Source: Thermostichus sp047461615
Lineage (GTDB): Bacteria; Cyanobacteriota; Cyanobacteriia; Thermostichales; Thermostichaceae
Reading direction: 5' to 3'
NCBI RefSeq assembly: GCF_047461615.1
Contig: NZ_JANSHI010000016.1
Span: 1-59,968 of the forward strand
Length of the DNA: 59,968 nt
The translations under genes were made by a program, and so were the position numbers. Below the pieces are notes generated by a model, which was not told the DNA's origin, ran no database searches, and saw nothing but the letters and a program-made list of their open reading frames with translations. Shown here in pieces: positions 1 to 9,779 of this stretch (the stretch's first letter is position 1; the number at the start of each line of letters is the position of its first letter).

Positions 1-23
1 GGCTTTGGGGAGCAGCAGCCCGG

Positions 24-3000
24 ATGGCCACCATTTTTGACCTGCACGAGAGGGTTCTAAAGGACTACGCCAATTTCGTCCGCTCCTTTTTTCTCATTGC
101 CGACCCACGGGCACAGGCGTTTGTAGACCAAGCTCTGGAAGAAGGGATCCACCTCTGGCCAGAGCCGCTTGTGCAGCTTAGCCCTGCCTACGTAGCCGGC
201 CCAACCGTTGATGAGTTGGCTGAAACGGGGCGGATCACTGAAGAAACAGCCCGCATCTTCCGCTCTGAGGACGGCAGACCCTTTCGTCTCTACCGCCACC
301 AAGAGGAGGCCATCGCCGAAGCCTTGGCCAAGGAAAGCTTTGTGGTAACCAGCGGCACCGGTTCCGGCAAAAGCCTCTGCTATTTCCTACCCATCATCGA
401 CAACTGGATCCGCCAGGGGGGATCCGTGGGCCAGGTGACGGCCCTAGTGGTCTATCCCATGAACGCGCTGGTGAACTCCCAGTACCAGGCTTTACAGGAT
501 CTCCGCCAGCGGTATGAGCGCCGCTACAGTCGCCCCTTTCCGCTGCGCTTTGCCAAATACACCGGCGAAACCGAGGAAAGCGAGCGGGAAAACCTGCGGC
601 GGGATCCACCCCAGCTCCTGCTGACCAACTACGTGATGGCCGAGCTACTGTTGGTGCGCCCCGAAGATCAGCGCTTCCTCAGCCCCAACGGCCTGCGCTT
701 TCTGGTCTTTGACGAGCTGCACACCTACCGAGGCCGGCAGGGGGCCGACGTGGCCATGCTGGTTCGCCGCCTCAAGGGACGCTGCGCCGCCAAGAACCTG
801 GTGCACATTGGCACCAGCGCCACCATGATCTCCCGCCCCGAGGCCAGTGCCCTGGAGCGCCGCCAGACCGTGGCCGACTTCGCCAGCCGCTTCTTTGGCC
901 ATCCCTTCACACCGGAGCAGATTATCGAGGAGACCCTGGCCCCTTTGAGCGAAGGTGGCCCGCCTTCACCTGAAGAGCTCAAGCCCGCCCTCGATCCCCC
1001 CTGGCCCACCGACCTAGCTAGCCTGCGCCGCCACCCCTTGATGCGCTGGTTGGAGTACGAGCTGGGCCTAGAGTTAAGTCCCGACGGCAGCCTCAAGCGC
1101 CGCGTGCCCAGGGAGCTCTCCGAGGTGGCCGCCCAACTGGCCCAACTGACCGGCACCGCTAGCGAAAACTGTGCGGCAACGCTGCGCCAGTTCCTCGCCC
1201 ACGCCAGCAGCCTCAAAGACGGCCACAGCCGAGGAGTGGCCTTCAAGCTGCACCAGTTTATCTCCCAAGGCCGCACCCTCTACGCCACCCTGGAGAGTCG
1301 GGAAAAGCGGCAATTTTCCCTAGAAGGGCAGATGCAGGCGGGGGAGGGCAAGCTCTTTTTCCCCGTCAAGTTCTGCCGCCAGTGTGGGCAGGACTACTAC
1401 CACGTCCTCAAGTCCAGGGATCAGTTCCTGCCCTATCCCGTGGGAGAAGAGGTAGAGCAGGACGAAGACCAGCAAGCCGGTTACCTGAGCTTGGATCCTC
1501 TTGACAACGAGTGGTCGCTGGAGCAGATCCCCGAAGACTGGTACACCCCTGAGGGCAGACTCAGGCCCAACTGGGGAAAGCGCGTCCCCCAAGCGGTCTG
1601 GGTGCGCCCAGATGGATCCTTTTCCGAGTACCCCCAGGCGGAGGCGCAGAAGATGTGGTGGCAGCCCCACCCCTTTTCCCTGTGCCTGGCCTGCGGCGAG
1701 TACTACAGGGGCCGCGAGCGGGAGTTTGTCAAGCTGGCTTCCCTCTCTAGCGAGGGCCGCTCCAGCGCCACCACCATCCTTGCCACCTCCCTACTGCGCC
1801 ATGCCGAGCAAACCCAGGCCGCTTGCAGCAAGCTGCTGACTTTTACCGACAACCGCCAGGACGCCTCCCTGCAGGCCGGCCACTTCAACGATTTTGTGCA
1901 TGTGGCCCTTCTGCGGGCCTCGCTCTATGCTGCCCTCCTCAAGAAAAAAGAGCTGGGCTTTGACGAGGTGGCCCAGGAAGTGGTGCGGGCTTCTGGCCTG
2001 GAGCTTGCCGACATTGCCCAAAACCCGGCTTTGGATCCCGACTCGCCCAGTGCCGAGGAAGTGTGGCAGACCTTTAGCGAGCTAACCGAATACCGGCTCT
2101 ATGAAGATCTGCGGCGCGGCTGGCGGGTTACCCACCCCAACTTGGAACAGGTGGGCCTGCTGAAAATCGAGTACCGCGGCCTCGGGGAGCTCTGCCAAAA
2201 TTCAGCCCTGGCTTCCCTCCACCCCTGGTTTGCCCAAACTAGCCTTGAGGAGCAAGAGCAACTGCTGCGGGCTCTGTTGGATCAGTTTCGGCGCAAGTTG
2301 GCCATCGATGTGCCCGTGCTCAAGGCAGAGCCCCAGAGAAGGCTGCGCCGGCGCGCCCAGCAATATCTCAATGAGTTTTGGGGCCTGGAAGAGCATGAGG
2401 AGTTGCGGACGGCTAGCTGCTTTGGCCAGAACCCTTCCCGGGAAAACGGGCAAATGCTTAGCCTGGGCCCCCGCAGCGCCATTGGCCGCTTCCTCTGCAG
2501 GCGCCTTGATCTAACCCAGGAAGCCTACGACAGGTTTTTGGAGTCCCTGCTGTCTCTCCTGGTCAGACAGGGCCTGCTACGGCGCCACGTGGAAAATGAC
2601 CAGGTAGCCTACCAGCTAGACGCCGGCTGTCTGCGTTGGTGTCTGGGGGATGGCTTGCCGCCGCCACCGGATCCTCTGTACTCCCGCCGCGCCCAGCAGG
2701 AGGGCTACACCTCTGTCCGCCGTCCCATCAACCCCTTCTTTCAGGAGCTCTACCGAGCCGGGGCAGCAGGGCTGGGATCCCTGGAGGCCAGAGAGCACAC
2801 CGCCCAGGTGGTCCAGCCGGGGGAGCGGGAGCGGCGAGAGAGACGCTTCCGCAATGAGCCCGGGGATCGCCGCCTTCCCTACCTCATTTGCTCTCCCACC
2901 CTAGAGCTGGGGGTCGACATTGCCGATCTGGATCTGGTGCACCTGCGCAACGTTCCCCCAACGCCAGCCAACTACGCCCAGCGCAGCGGTCGAGCCGGTC

Positions 3001-5075
3001 GCCAGGGGCAGCCGGGGCTCATCCTCAGCTACTGCGGCGCCTTCAACAGCCACGACCAGTACTACTTTCGCCGCCGGGCCGAAATGGTGGCTGGACGGGT
3101 GCGACCTCCCCGCCTGGACCTGGCCAATGAGTCGCTGCTGCGGGCCCACATCCACGCCGTCTGGCTGGCCCAGGTGCGCCTGCCCTTGGGCAACTCCATC
3201 GAAACGGTCCTCAACTTGGATCGGCCAGAGTTGCCCCTGCGGGAAGAGGTGGTTGCCTCCATCCAGCTAGGGGAGGCAGCCCGCCAAGAGGTGGCAGAGC
3301 GGGTGGAGGCGCTCTTGGCTGCTGACCGGGAAGTGCTAGAGCGCAGCGGCTGGTTTAGCCGGCGCTGGATCCAGCAGGTTATTGAAGAAGCCCCCCGCGC
3401 CTTTGACCGCGCTTTTGACCGCTGGCGGGAGCTCTATCGGGCCGCCACGCAACAGTTGGAAGCCGCCAACCAGCAACTGCAGACGGCTCGCCGCCGGGAA
3501 GACCAGCAGGAAGCCAGGCGCCGCCAGCAGGAGGCTCTGCGCCAGCGGAACTTGCTGTTGCAAATCGATACCCAGCGGGAGGAAAGCGACTTCTACCCCT
3601 ACCGCTACCTAGCCAGCGAAGGGTTCCTGCCCGGCTACAACTTCCCTGCCTTGCCCGTGCGGGCCTGGGTGCCCCGCGGCAGCGAAGGGGAGTTTATCGC
3701 CCGGCCCCGGTTTTTGGCCATTCGCGAGTTTGCCCCCCACAACTTCCTCTACCACGAGGGCTGCCAGTGGGAATCGGTGGCCTTTCAGGCTCCGCCCGGC
3801 GGCCTGGAGGAGCGCAAAAGCAGCCACAAGCTCTGCTTTAGCTGTGGGGCCTTTGGGGATCCCTCCTTGGATTGCTGCCCCGTCTGCGGTACCCGCTTCG
3901 ATGGGCAAAATAGCCTTTTAACGCAGCTTCTGGAAATGCCTAATGTGCGCATGCGGCGCCGGGATCGCATTACTGCCGACGAAGAAGAGCGGCGGCGACA
4001 GGGATACGAGCTGCAGACTTTCTTTCAGTTTGCTCCCGAAAGTTCAGGCTACCGCGTCCAGGAAGCCGACGTGCTAAGGGGCGAAACTCCCCTGCTGCAG
4101 TTGCGCTATGCCCCAGCCGCCACGCTGCTGCGCATCAACTCCGGCTGGCGGGGCAGTGGGGGGCGAGGTTTCCTGGTCAACTTTGACAACGGCGAAGTCC
4201 CTTCTCGAGATCAGCTTGGAGGCAATAGGGCTAGCTCGTCTAGCCAGATGTCCTTGCAGCCCATCCGCCTGGCAGTGCGCGCTACCCAAAACCTCTTGCT
4301 GGTGCGGCTGGTTCAGCCCAGCCTGGGGAATCTGCAGGCCCTAGAAACGACCCTGCGCTATGCCCTCAAGCGGGGCATCGAGGAGACCTTTGAGCTGGAG
4401 GAGACGGAGCTAGCTGCCGAGTCTATTGGCCAGGGATCCCATCGCGCCATCCTCCTCTACGAGACCGCCGAAGGGGGAGCTGGCGTCCTGCGGCGGCTGG
4501 TGGAAGAGCCCCATGCCCTTGCCGAGGTGGCCCAAGTGGCTCTGGAGATCTGCCACTTCCAGCTTTCGGAAGAGGGGATCCAAGATCGGCAACCGGAGTG
4601 CCGGGCAGCCTGCTACGAGTGCCTGCTCAGCTATGCCAACCAAAGGGAGGCGTTGGAACTCGACCGGTACAGGATTCGGGATCTCTTGGGGGCGCTGGCC
4701 AACAGCCGCACCGAGCTGCGCTCCCTGGGCCGCTCCCGTCAAGAGCACCTGGAGTGGCTGCGCCAGCTCATCGATCCCCGCTCGGAACTGGAGCGCCGCT
4801 TTCTGGAGACCCTCGCAGCAGGGGGTTATCGCCTTCCCGACGACGCTCAGAAAGCCATTGCCGATCCCCGCTGTGTTGTCGACTTCTTCTATGATCCCAA
4901 CGTCTGCATCTTCTGTGATGGCGCTGTGCACGACCAGCTTCCCCAAGTGGAGCAGGATCACCAGATTCGAGCTCAGCTCCTGGGGCGGGGCTACCGGGTA
5001 ATTGTCCTGCGCTACGACCAGGATCTGCGGGAGCAACTGGCTCGCTACCCCGAGGTGTTTGGCCAAGGCAACTAG
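24..5075 (+). CDS. Giant DEAD/DEAH-type helicase with DUF1998 region and C-terminal Vsr-like nuclease domain
   Basis: A 1683-residue protein. Seen: an SF2 helicase core with Walker A TSGTGSGKS (about 109-117), a DELH motif II (about 230), SAT (about 265), and a second RecA half with LELGVDIAD (about 961) and QRSGRAGR (about 987). Between and after these lie cysteine pairs (CRQC near 450, CLAC near 555, CFSC and CPVC near 1271-1290). A DUF1998-like region ends in CRAACYECL (about 1526), and the last 90 residues carry a Vsr/DUF559-like signature (VVDFF, then FCDGAVHD, then a D-x3-R helix). Known: large helicase-DUF1998 proteins occur in repair (Hrq1/MrfA) and in phage defence (DISARM, Druantia DruE). 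Inference: a DNA translocase-nuclease for defence or repair. The frame stays open to the window edge, so an upstream start is possible; GGGGAG lies 11 bases before this ATG. Confidence 0.85.
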   Translation: MATIFDLHERVLKDYANFVRSFFLIADPRAQAFVDQALEEGIHLWPEPLVQLSPAYVAGPTVDELAETGRITEETARIFRSEDGRPFRLYRHQEEAIAEALAKESFVVTSGTGSGKSLCYFLPIIDNWIRQGGSVGQVTALVVYPMNALVNSQYQALQDLRQRYERRYSRPFPLRFAKYTGETEESERENLRRDPPQLLLTNYVMAELLLVRPEDQRFLSPNGLRFLVFDELHTYRGRQGADVAMLVRRLKGRCAAKNLVHIGTSATMISRPEASALERRQTVADFASRFFGHPFTPEQIIEETLAPLSEGGPPSPEELKPALDPPWPTDLASLRRHPLMRWLEYELGLELSPDGSLKRRVPRELSEVAAQLAQLTGTASENCAATLRQFLAHASSLKDGHSRGVAFKLHQFISQGRTLYATLESREKRQFSLEGQMQAGEGKLFFPVKFCRQCGQDYYHVLKSRDQFLPYPVGEEVEQDEDQQAGYLSLDPLDNEWSLEQIPEDWYTPEGRLRPNWGKRVPQAVWVRPDGSFSEYPQAEAQKMWWQPHPFSLCLACGEYYRGREREFVKLASLSSEGRSSATTILATSLLRHAEQTQAACSKLLTFTDNRQDASLQAGHFNDFVHVALLRASLYAALLKKKELGFDEVAQEVVRASGLELADIAQNPALDPDSPSAEEVWQTFSELTEYRLYEDLRRGWRVTHPNLEQVGLLKIEYRGLGELCQNSALASLHPWFAQTSLEEQEQLLRALLDQFRRKLAIDVPVLKAEPQRRLRRRAQQYLNEFWGLEEHEELRTASCFGQNPSRENGQMLSLGPRSAIGRFLCRRLDLTQEAYDRFLESLLSLLVRQGLLRRHVENDQVAYQLDAGCLRWCLGDGLPPPPDPLYSRRAQQEGYTSVRRPINPFFQELYRAGAAGLGSLEAREHTAQVVQPGERERRERRFRNEPGDRRLPYLICSPTLELGVDIADLDLVHLRNVPPTPANYAQRSGRAGRQGQPGLILSYCGAFNSHDQYYFRRRAEMVAGRVRPPRLDLANESLLRAHIHAVWLAQVRLPLGNSIETVLNLDRPELPLREEVVASIQLGEAARQEVAERVEALLAADREVLERSGWFSRRWIQQVIEEAPRAFDRAFDRWRELYRAATQQLEAANQQLQTARRREDQQEARRRQQEALRQRNLLLQIDTQREESDFYPYRYLASEGFLPGYNFPALPVRAWVPRGSEGEFIARPRFLAIREFAPHNFLYHEGCQWESVAFQAPPGGLEERKSSHKLCFSCGAFGDPSLDCCPVCGTRFDGQNSLLTQLLEMPNVRMRRRDRITADEEERRRQGYELQTFFQFAPESSGYRVQEADVLRGETPLLQLRYAPAATLLRINSGWRGSGGRGFLVNFDNGEVPSRDQLGGNRASSSSQMSLQPIRLAVRATQNLLLVRLVQPSLGNLQALETTLRYALKRGIEETFELEETELAAESIGQGSHRAILLYETAEGGAGVLRRLVEEPHALAEVAQVALEICHFQLSEEGIQDRQPECRAACYECLLSYANQREALELDRYRIRDLLGALANSRTELRSLGRSRQEHLEWLRQLIDPRSELERRFLETLAAGGYRLPDDAQKAIADPRCVVDFFYDPNVCIFCDGAVHDQLPQVEQDHQIRAQLLGRGYRVIVLRYDQDLREQLARYPEVFGQGN

Positions 5076-5887
5076 TCTTGCTGGTGGGAAAACAGGTAGG
5101 CTCCCACCAGGGCTAGGATGGCCGCTAGGCCCGCTAGCACCACAACCGTGTACCAGGGGAACTGGGAGAGGGGCTGGTAGGCCGCCGCCCGCATGCCAAT
5201 GCTGGCGTAGGAAAGGGGCAGGCAGTAGACCAAAACCTGCAGGTAGGCGGGCAACTGACTGGGATCGAAAAAGGTGGCCCCTAGGAAGGACATGGGTGTA
5301 ATTAAAAAGTTGGTGAGCACGCCCACGCTCTCCAGGCTGGGCACCTTCAAGCCAGCGATGACCCCAATGCCGGCAAAGACGGCGCAATCCAAAAGCAGCA
5401 CCAACAGCGCCAGGGGGTGAAGCAGGCCCCAGGCCCCCGTACCTAGCACCCCCACCGCCAAGACGCCCAAAGCCGTCAGCAAACCCCGGGCAATGCCGGC
5501 CAACACCTTGCCCAGGTGCAGCGCCAGCGGATGCACAGGCAAAAGCAGCAACTCTTCAAAGCTTTTGGTAAATAGCCGCGCTCCACAGATGGAGAAGGTG
5601 GTGCCGGCAAAGCTAATGGTCATGGCGGAAAGCGCCACCATCCCCGGCAGAATAAAGCGCAGGTAAGAGCCCGCCGCCGTGGATCCCGCTACATCGGCCA
5701 GGGCTTCTGAGCGTAGGGATCCGCCCAGCCCCACCCCAAAGGCAACGATGTAGATAAGGGGGGCTACCAGCCCCGAGGCCACCACCTGCCAGACCCGCCC
5801 GCGCAGATCCAGCCAGTCGCGCCAGAAGATGGTTAAACTGTCTTCCCAGATTTGCCGATAGGGTAGGCTCAGGGCACGGCTGACCAT
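5072..5887 (-). CDS. ABC-2 type transporter permease
   Basis: A 271-residue membrane protein with about six hydrophobic segments and the ABC-2 permease pattern: an N-terminal cytoplasmic stretch, a first segment at about 35-55 (APLIYIVAFGVGLGG), a glycine-rich core with FAGTTFSICGARLFTKSFEELL, and a final segment near the C-terminus. Such permeases (NodJ/DrrB class) work with a separate ATPase; none is adjacent, so the substrate is unknown. A good ribosome site (AAAGGA) precedes the ATG. The gene follows crtB by about 50 bases in the same direction, so it may be the last gene of the crtP-crtB transcript. Its stop overlaps the stop of the convergent helicase gene in a shared CTAG. Confidence 0.85.
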   Translation of the reverse strand: MVSRALSLPYRQIWEDSLTIFWRDWLDLRGRVWQVVASGLVAPLIYIVAFGVGLGGSLRSEALADVAGSTAAGSYLRFILPGMVALSAMTISFAGTTFSICGARLFTKSFEELLLLPVHPLALHLGKVLAGIARGLLTALGVLAVGVLGTGAWGLLHPLALLVLLLDCAVFAGIGVIAGLKVPSLESVGVLTNFLITPMSFLGATFFDPSQLPAYLQVLVYCLPLSYASIGMRAAAYQPLSQFPWYTVVVLAGLAAILALVGAYLFSHQQD

Positions 5888-5937
5888 AGGTTTTCCTTTC
5901 TATTTCTTGGTTTTCTGCCGCTACTGCCAACGGCTTG

Positions 5938-6825
5938 CTAATAGCCGTAGTAGTTGGAGCGGCGCGACCGCCACCAGGCCACCGGCAGCGCCAAGGCTTT
6001 GCCCAGCGTGGACACATAGGCGCGGGTGCGAAACACCTGGTAGTGGTTGCGCTCGATGGCGTTGAGAATCTGCCGGTAGAGCATCAACGAAGCCGCCACC
6101 GGCCAGCGGGAGTCCGGCTGCAGGGTGGGGATCCCCCGTTCCGCCTGGGCATAGAGCTCTCGAGCCCGCCGGATCTCGTAGTCCATGAGCGCCATCCAGC
6201 GCTCGTCGATAACATGGTTAAACAGATCCCGCTCCGAGTAGTTGAAGCGGCGCAGATCTTCAAGGGGAATGTAGATCCGACCCCGGCGGGCATCTTCCCC
6301 CACATCCCGCAAAATGTTGGTCAGTTGCATGGCAATCCCCAGGGCCACCGCCTCCTCGCGGCCATCCCGCCCTGGCACAAACCCCATGATCTCGGAGCAC
6401 ATCAGGCCCACTACCCCAGCCACGCGGTAGCAGTAGACCCGCAGCTCTTCCCAGGTGGCATAGCGCCGAATGTCCAGATCCATGCTCTGCCCCCGCAACA
6501 TCTCGCGGAAGGGCTCAATGGAGAGGCGGTAGGTGCGGATGGTGTGGATAAGAGCCGGGTCAGTGGGCACTTGCGGCTCCCCCCCCTGGAACAGGGACTC
6601 CAGATGAGCTCCCCACTGCTCCAGCTTGCGGCGGGTGACTTCCACCTCTACTTGGCTGGCCTCTAGCCCATCCAACAGCTCGTCCGTTTGCCGCAGCCAA
6701 GCATAGATGGCCCAGATGGCCCGCCGTTTGGGTCGAGGCAGGAGTAGGGACCCCAAATAGAACGTCTTGGCGTGCTTAGCCGTGATCTGGCGGCAGAGGG
6801 CAAAGGACTGCTCAAGCGGACTCAT
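5938..6825 (-). CDS. crtB: Phytoene synthase
   Basis: Condenses two geranylgeranyl diphosphates into 15-cis-phytoene, the first committed carotenoid step. Seen: both aspartate-rich motifs of the squalene/phytoene synthase family, RQTDELLDG (about 45-53) and NILRDVGEDARRG (about 170-182), which bind the diphosphates through magnesium, and the N-terminal AKTFYLGSLLLP signature. The frame extends upstream to 6930, but the ATG at 6825 (MSPLEQSF) is chosen because the extra 35 residues lack family character and would run into crtP. That gives 295 residues, normal for cyanobacterial CrtB. It lies 74 bases downstream of crtP, the usual cyanobacterial crtP-crtB arrangement. Confidence 0.95.
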   Translation of the reverse strand: MSPLEQSFALCRQITAKHAKTFYLGSLLLPRPKRRAIWAIYAWLRQTDELLDGLEASQVEVEVTRRKLEQWGAHLESLFQGGEPQVPTDPALIHTIRTYRLSIEPFREMLRGQSMDLDIRRYATWEELRVYCYRVAGVVGLMCSEIMGFVPGRDGREEAVALGIAMQLTNILRDVGEDARRGRIYIPLEDLRRFNYSERDLFNHVIDERWMALMDYEIRRARELYAQAERGIPTLQPDSRWPVAASLMLYRQILNAIERNHYQVFRTRAYVSTLGKALALPVAWWRSRRSNYYGY

Positions 6826-6899
6826 TGGGCTCGTCTCCAGAGGCGCAGGGCCAGAGGGAGAAAGGAAGGCACATCTCAACACTACGGGAAGATAGGGCA

Positions 6900-8312
6900 C
6901 TAGACCCCTGCCGGTGCCAAACGTGAGCAAGCAGCCGCTGGGGAGGGGATCCCTTTGTGGATAGCCTCAGCCGCCCACTTGCCGGAGAGGATGGCTCCCT
7001 CCATGCTGCCTAGGAAGGGCTGCAAGGTGTAGCTGCCGGCCAGGAAGAAGTTGGGAATGGGGGTAACTTGGGTGGGGCGGTACTGCTGCCGGCCTGGAGT
7101 AGCCTTGTAAACCGAGCGCGGGGTCTTCACCACCACCCATTTGCGCACCCGCGCCGGGTTGGGGCCGGTGAGATGCTGGGGAAAGAGTTTTTTCAGCTCC
7201 TCCAGGGTGGCGGCAAAGATCTCCTCGTCGCTGCGCTCGATCCATTCGGCAGCCGGGGCCAGCACCAGCTCCAGCATGGATCGGTGGGGATCGGCATAGG
7301 CGCGGCAGGTGTTGCTCATGTCGGCATACACGCTTAAAAGAGGCGAGCGGGAAAACAGGGAGTGGTCAATGTGAGTAATCTTGCGGTCAAACCAAATCTG
7401 CAGGCTGATCACCGGCACCCCTTCCAGCTCGCGCAGCTTTTGGAAAAAGGGGATCCCCCACCACTGAGCTGGCAGCAGCTCCTTGAGCGCATCCACCGAA
7501 AGGGCCGAGACGTAGGCATCGGCAGTTACCTGCAGGGGTCCGGAAGGAGTGACGACGCGAAAGCCGGCCACGCTGCCGTCAGGGTTGAGGTCAATCGCCT
7601 GCAGCGCCGCGTTCAAGTGCACCTGGCCGCCGCGGGCTACGATGTAGTCCACCATCGGCTGGCAGAGCCGCTCCGGCGGGGCACCGTCCAGGTAGGCAAT
7701 CTTGGAGCCGTCTTTCTGGCGCAAAAAGCGGTTGAGGGCTGTCAGGGGCACCATGGCCGAGATCTCGTCCGGGTTGATAAACGCCAGCGCCTTGGAGACG
7801 GCGATGAAAATATCCGTGTTAACCCGCTCGTCAATGCCCTGCCGCCGCAGCCACTCCAGCAGAGTGTAGCGATCCATCTGCTCCACGTAGCGCTGGCCGC
7901 GCACCATGGCCGGCACCAACCCTAGGGCAAACTTTACCTTTTCGCTCCAGGTGAGCATGTCGTTGTTGCGCAGGATGGCCACAATGGCGTTGAAGGGGGC
8001 GGGAATGTCCGGCAGGTCAAAGCGGGAGTAGGTGCCCGGCTTGTCTGGCTGGTTGAAGATCAAGCTATGCTCCTTCCACTGCAGGCGATCCGAGATGCCC
8101 AGCTCCCGGAACAGTTGCAAGGTGTTGGGGTAGGCGCCGAAAAAGTTGTGCAGCCCCGTCTCGATCCAGTCGCCGTCGGCATCCTTCCAGGCGGCCACTA
8201 GCCCCCCCAGCACATCCCGCCGCTCAAAAAGCAGCGGCTGATGCCCAGCATCGCAGAGGTACTTGGCACAGGCCAGCCCTGCCAGCCCTCCCCCAGCAAT
8301 GGCAACGCGCAT
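6900..8312 (-). CDS. crtP: 15-cis-phytoene desaturase (plant/cyanobacterial type)
   Basis: FAD enzyme that introduces two double bases into phytoene to give zeta-carotene, passing electrons to plastoquinone; membrane associated. Seen: an N-terminal dinucleotide-binding motif MRVAIAGGGLAGLACAKYL followed by an acidic residue region (LLFERRDVLGG), and a C-terminal FAD signature NFFLAGSYTLQPFLGSMEGA. At 470 residues it matches the CrtP/PDS family rather than the unrelated bacterial CrtI. An upstream ATG at 8327 would add five residues; MRVAIAG at 8312 is the usual family start. First gene of the crtP-crtB pair; divergent from pgk with 135 bases between the two starts. Confidence 0.95.
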   Translation of the reverse strand: MRVAIAGGGLAGLACAKYLCDAGHQPLLFERRDVLGGLVAAWKDADGDWIETGLHNFFGAYPNTLQLFRELGISDRLQWKEHSLIFNQPDKPGTYSRFDLPDIPAPFNAIVAILRNNDMLTWSEKVKFALGLVPAMVRGQRYVEQMDRYTLLEWLRRQGIDERVNTDIFIAVSKALAFINPDEISAMVPLTALNRFLRQKDGSKIAYLDGAPPERLCQPMVDYIVARGGQVHLNAALQAIDLNPDGSVAGFRVVTPSGPLQVTADAYVSALSVDALKELLPAQWWGIPFFQKLRELEGVPVISLQIWFDRKITHIDHSLFSRSPLLSVYADMSNTCRAYADPHRSMLELVLAPAAEWIERSDEEIFAATLEELKKLFPQHLTGPNPARVRKWVVVKTPRSVYKATPGRQQYRPTQVTPIPNFFLAGSYTLQPFLGSMEGAILSGKWAAEAIHKGIPSPAAACSRLAPAGV

Positions 8313-8447
8313 GACGGTGACGCTCAAGCAACACTACCATTCTATTTGCAAACCGTTACAATTGCTGGCGGCTGCGAGAGCCCTGCTTTCCCGCCGGGAT
8401 CCGATCCCTGGTAGGATACGGAAGAAAATCCAGGGGGAGCGACAAAG

Positions 8448-9686
8448 ATGGCCAAGCAAACACTGGGATCTCTGTTGTCATCTGGCTTTGATCTCAAAGG
8501 CAAGCGCGTACTGGTGCGAGTGGATTTCAACGTCCCTCTGGATCCTCAGGGCAACATCACTGACGACACTCGCATCCGCGCCTCCCTGCCCACCATCCAG
8601 GCCCTGGCCCAGGCAGGGGCCAAGGTCATCCTCACGAGTCACCTAGGCCGCCCCATCAAAAAAGACAAAGAGACCGGCGCTGTTCACATTACCCGCGAGG
8701 GCAACAGCCTAGCTCCTGTAGCCGTCCGCCTTGCCCAGCTTTTGGGCCAGCCGGTGGCCTTTGCCCCCGACTGCATTGGCCCTGAGGCCGAAGCGGTGGT
8801 GAACAACCTGGAAAACGGCCAGGTGGCCCTCTTGGAAAACGTTCGCTTTTACCCCGAAGAGGAAGCCAACGACCCAGAATTTGCCCGCAAGCTGGCCTCG
8901 CTGGCCAATCTATTCGTCAACGATGCCTTTGGCAGCGCCCACCGCGCCCATGCCTCTACTGCTGGCGTCACCGCCTACCTCCAGCCTGCTGTAGCTGGTT
9001 ATCTCCTGGAAAAGGAGCTGCAGTTTCTTTCCGGCGCCATCGAGAATCCGCAGCGGCCCCTGGCGGCCATCATCGGCGGCTCCAAGGTCTCTACTAAGAT
9101 TGGCGTCATCGAGCGGCTCTTGGAAAAAGTGGATAAGCTCCTTCTGGGTGGCGGCATGATTTTCACCTTCTACCAGGCCCAAGGGATTAAAACTGGCAAG
9201 TCCTTGGTGGAAACTGACAAGCTGGATCTAGCCCGCTCGCTGATGGAGAAAGCCAAAGCCCGGGGCGTCGAGCTGCTGCTGCCGGTGGATGTGGTGGTAG
9301 CCGATAAGTTTGACCCTGAAGCCAACGCCCAAACGGTTTCCATCCACGCCATCCCCGAAGACTGGATGGGCTTGGACATTGGCCCGGAATCGGTCAAAGC
9401 CTTCCAGGCTGCCCTACAGGGGTGCAAGACCGTAGTCTGGAACGGGCCGATGGGCGTCTTTGAATTTGACCGCTTTGCCGCAGGTACAGAAGCCATTGCC
9501 CGCACCCTGGCCGACCTCACCCAGGCCGGGGCCATCACCATCATTGGCGGCGGCGACTCGGTGGCGGCTGTGGAAAAAGCGGGCCTAGCGGACAAGATGA
9601 CCCACATTTCCACGGGTGGCGGCGCCAGCCTGGAACTGCTTGAGGGCAAGGAGCTGCCTGGCATTGCTGCCCTCAGCGAAGCGTAG
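8448..9686 (+). CDS. pgk: Phosphoglycerate kinase
   Basis: Interconverts 3-phosphoglycerate plus ATP with 1,3-bisphosphoglycerate in the Calvin cycle and glycolysis. Seen: N-terminal KGKRVLVRVDFNVPLD, the substrate-binding segment LTSHLGRPIKK, the hinge ENVRFYPEEEAND, and the C-terminal nucleotide site GGGDSVAAVEKAG with GGGASLELLEGKELPG. Length 412 matches the family. The start is preceded by GGGGGAG about seven bases upstream. It is monocistronic in appearance: a strong intrinsic terminator follows within 35 bases and the neighbour on the right is convergent. Confidence 0.98.
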   Translation: MAKQTLGSLLSSGFDLKGKRVLVRVDFNVPLDPQGNITDDTRIRASLPTIQALAQAGAKVILTSHLGRPIKKDKETGAVHITREGNSLAPVAVRLAQLLGQPVAFAPDCIGPEAEAVVNNLENGQVALLENVRFYPEEEANDPEFARKLASLANLFVNDAFGSAHRAHASTAGVTAYLQPAVAGYLLEKELQFLSGAIENPQRPLAAIIGGSKVSTKIGVIERLLEKVDKLLLGGGMIFTFYQAQGIKTGKSLVETDKLDLARSLMEKAKARGVELLLPVDVVVADKFDPEANAQTVSIHAIPEDWMGLDIGPESVKAFQAALQGCKTVVWNGPMGVFEFDRFAAGTEAIARTLADLTQAGAITIIGGGDSVAAVEKAGLADKMTHISTGGGASLELLEGKELPGIAALSEA

Positions 9687-9710
9687 GTTCTGCGCAGCCC
9701 CTTAAAGGCA

Positions 9711-9743
9711 AAAAAGTGGGGGCTGGGCCCAGCCCCCTTTTTT
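9711..9743. terminator. Bidirectional intrinsic terminator between pgk and the ycf35 homologue
   Basis: A perfect 20-base palindrome (9718-9737, five G, CTGGG, then its complement) is followed by six T and preceded by a run of A. It can form a ten-pair GC-rich hairpin with a U tract on either strand, so it can end pgk from the left and the ycf35-homologue transcript from the right. Confidence 0.9.
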
Positions 9744-9779
9744 GAAGATCGCTGCAGCAATGAGGACAGAGGATCCGGC

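Noticed and set aside
4410..5387. 325-codon frame opposite the end of the helicase gene
   Set aside because: It runs across two real genes in antisense and has no family motif; a shadow of high-GC coding DNA.
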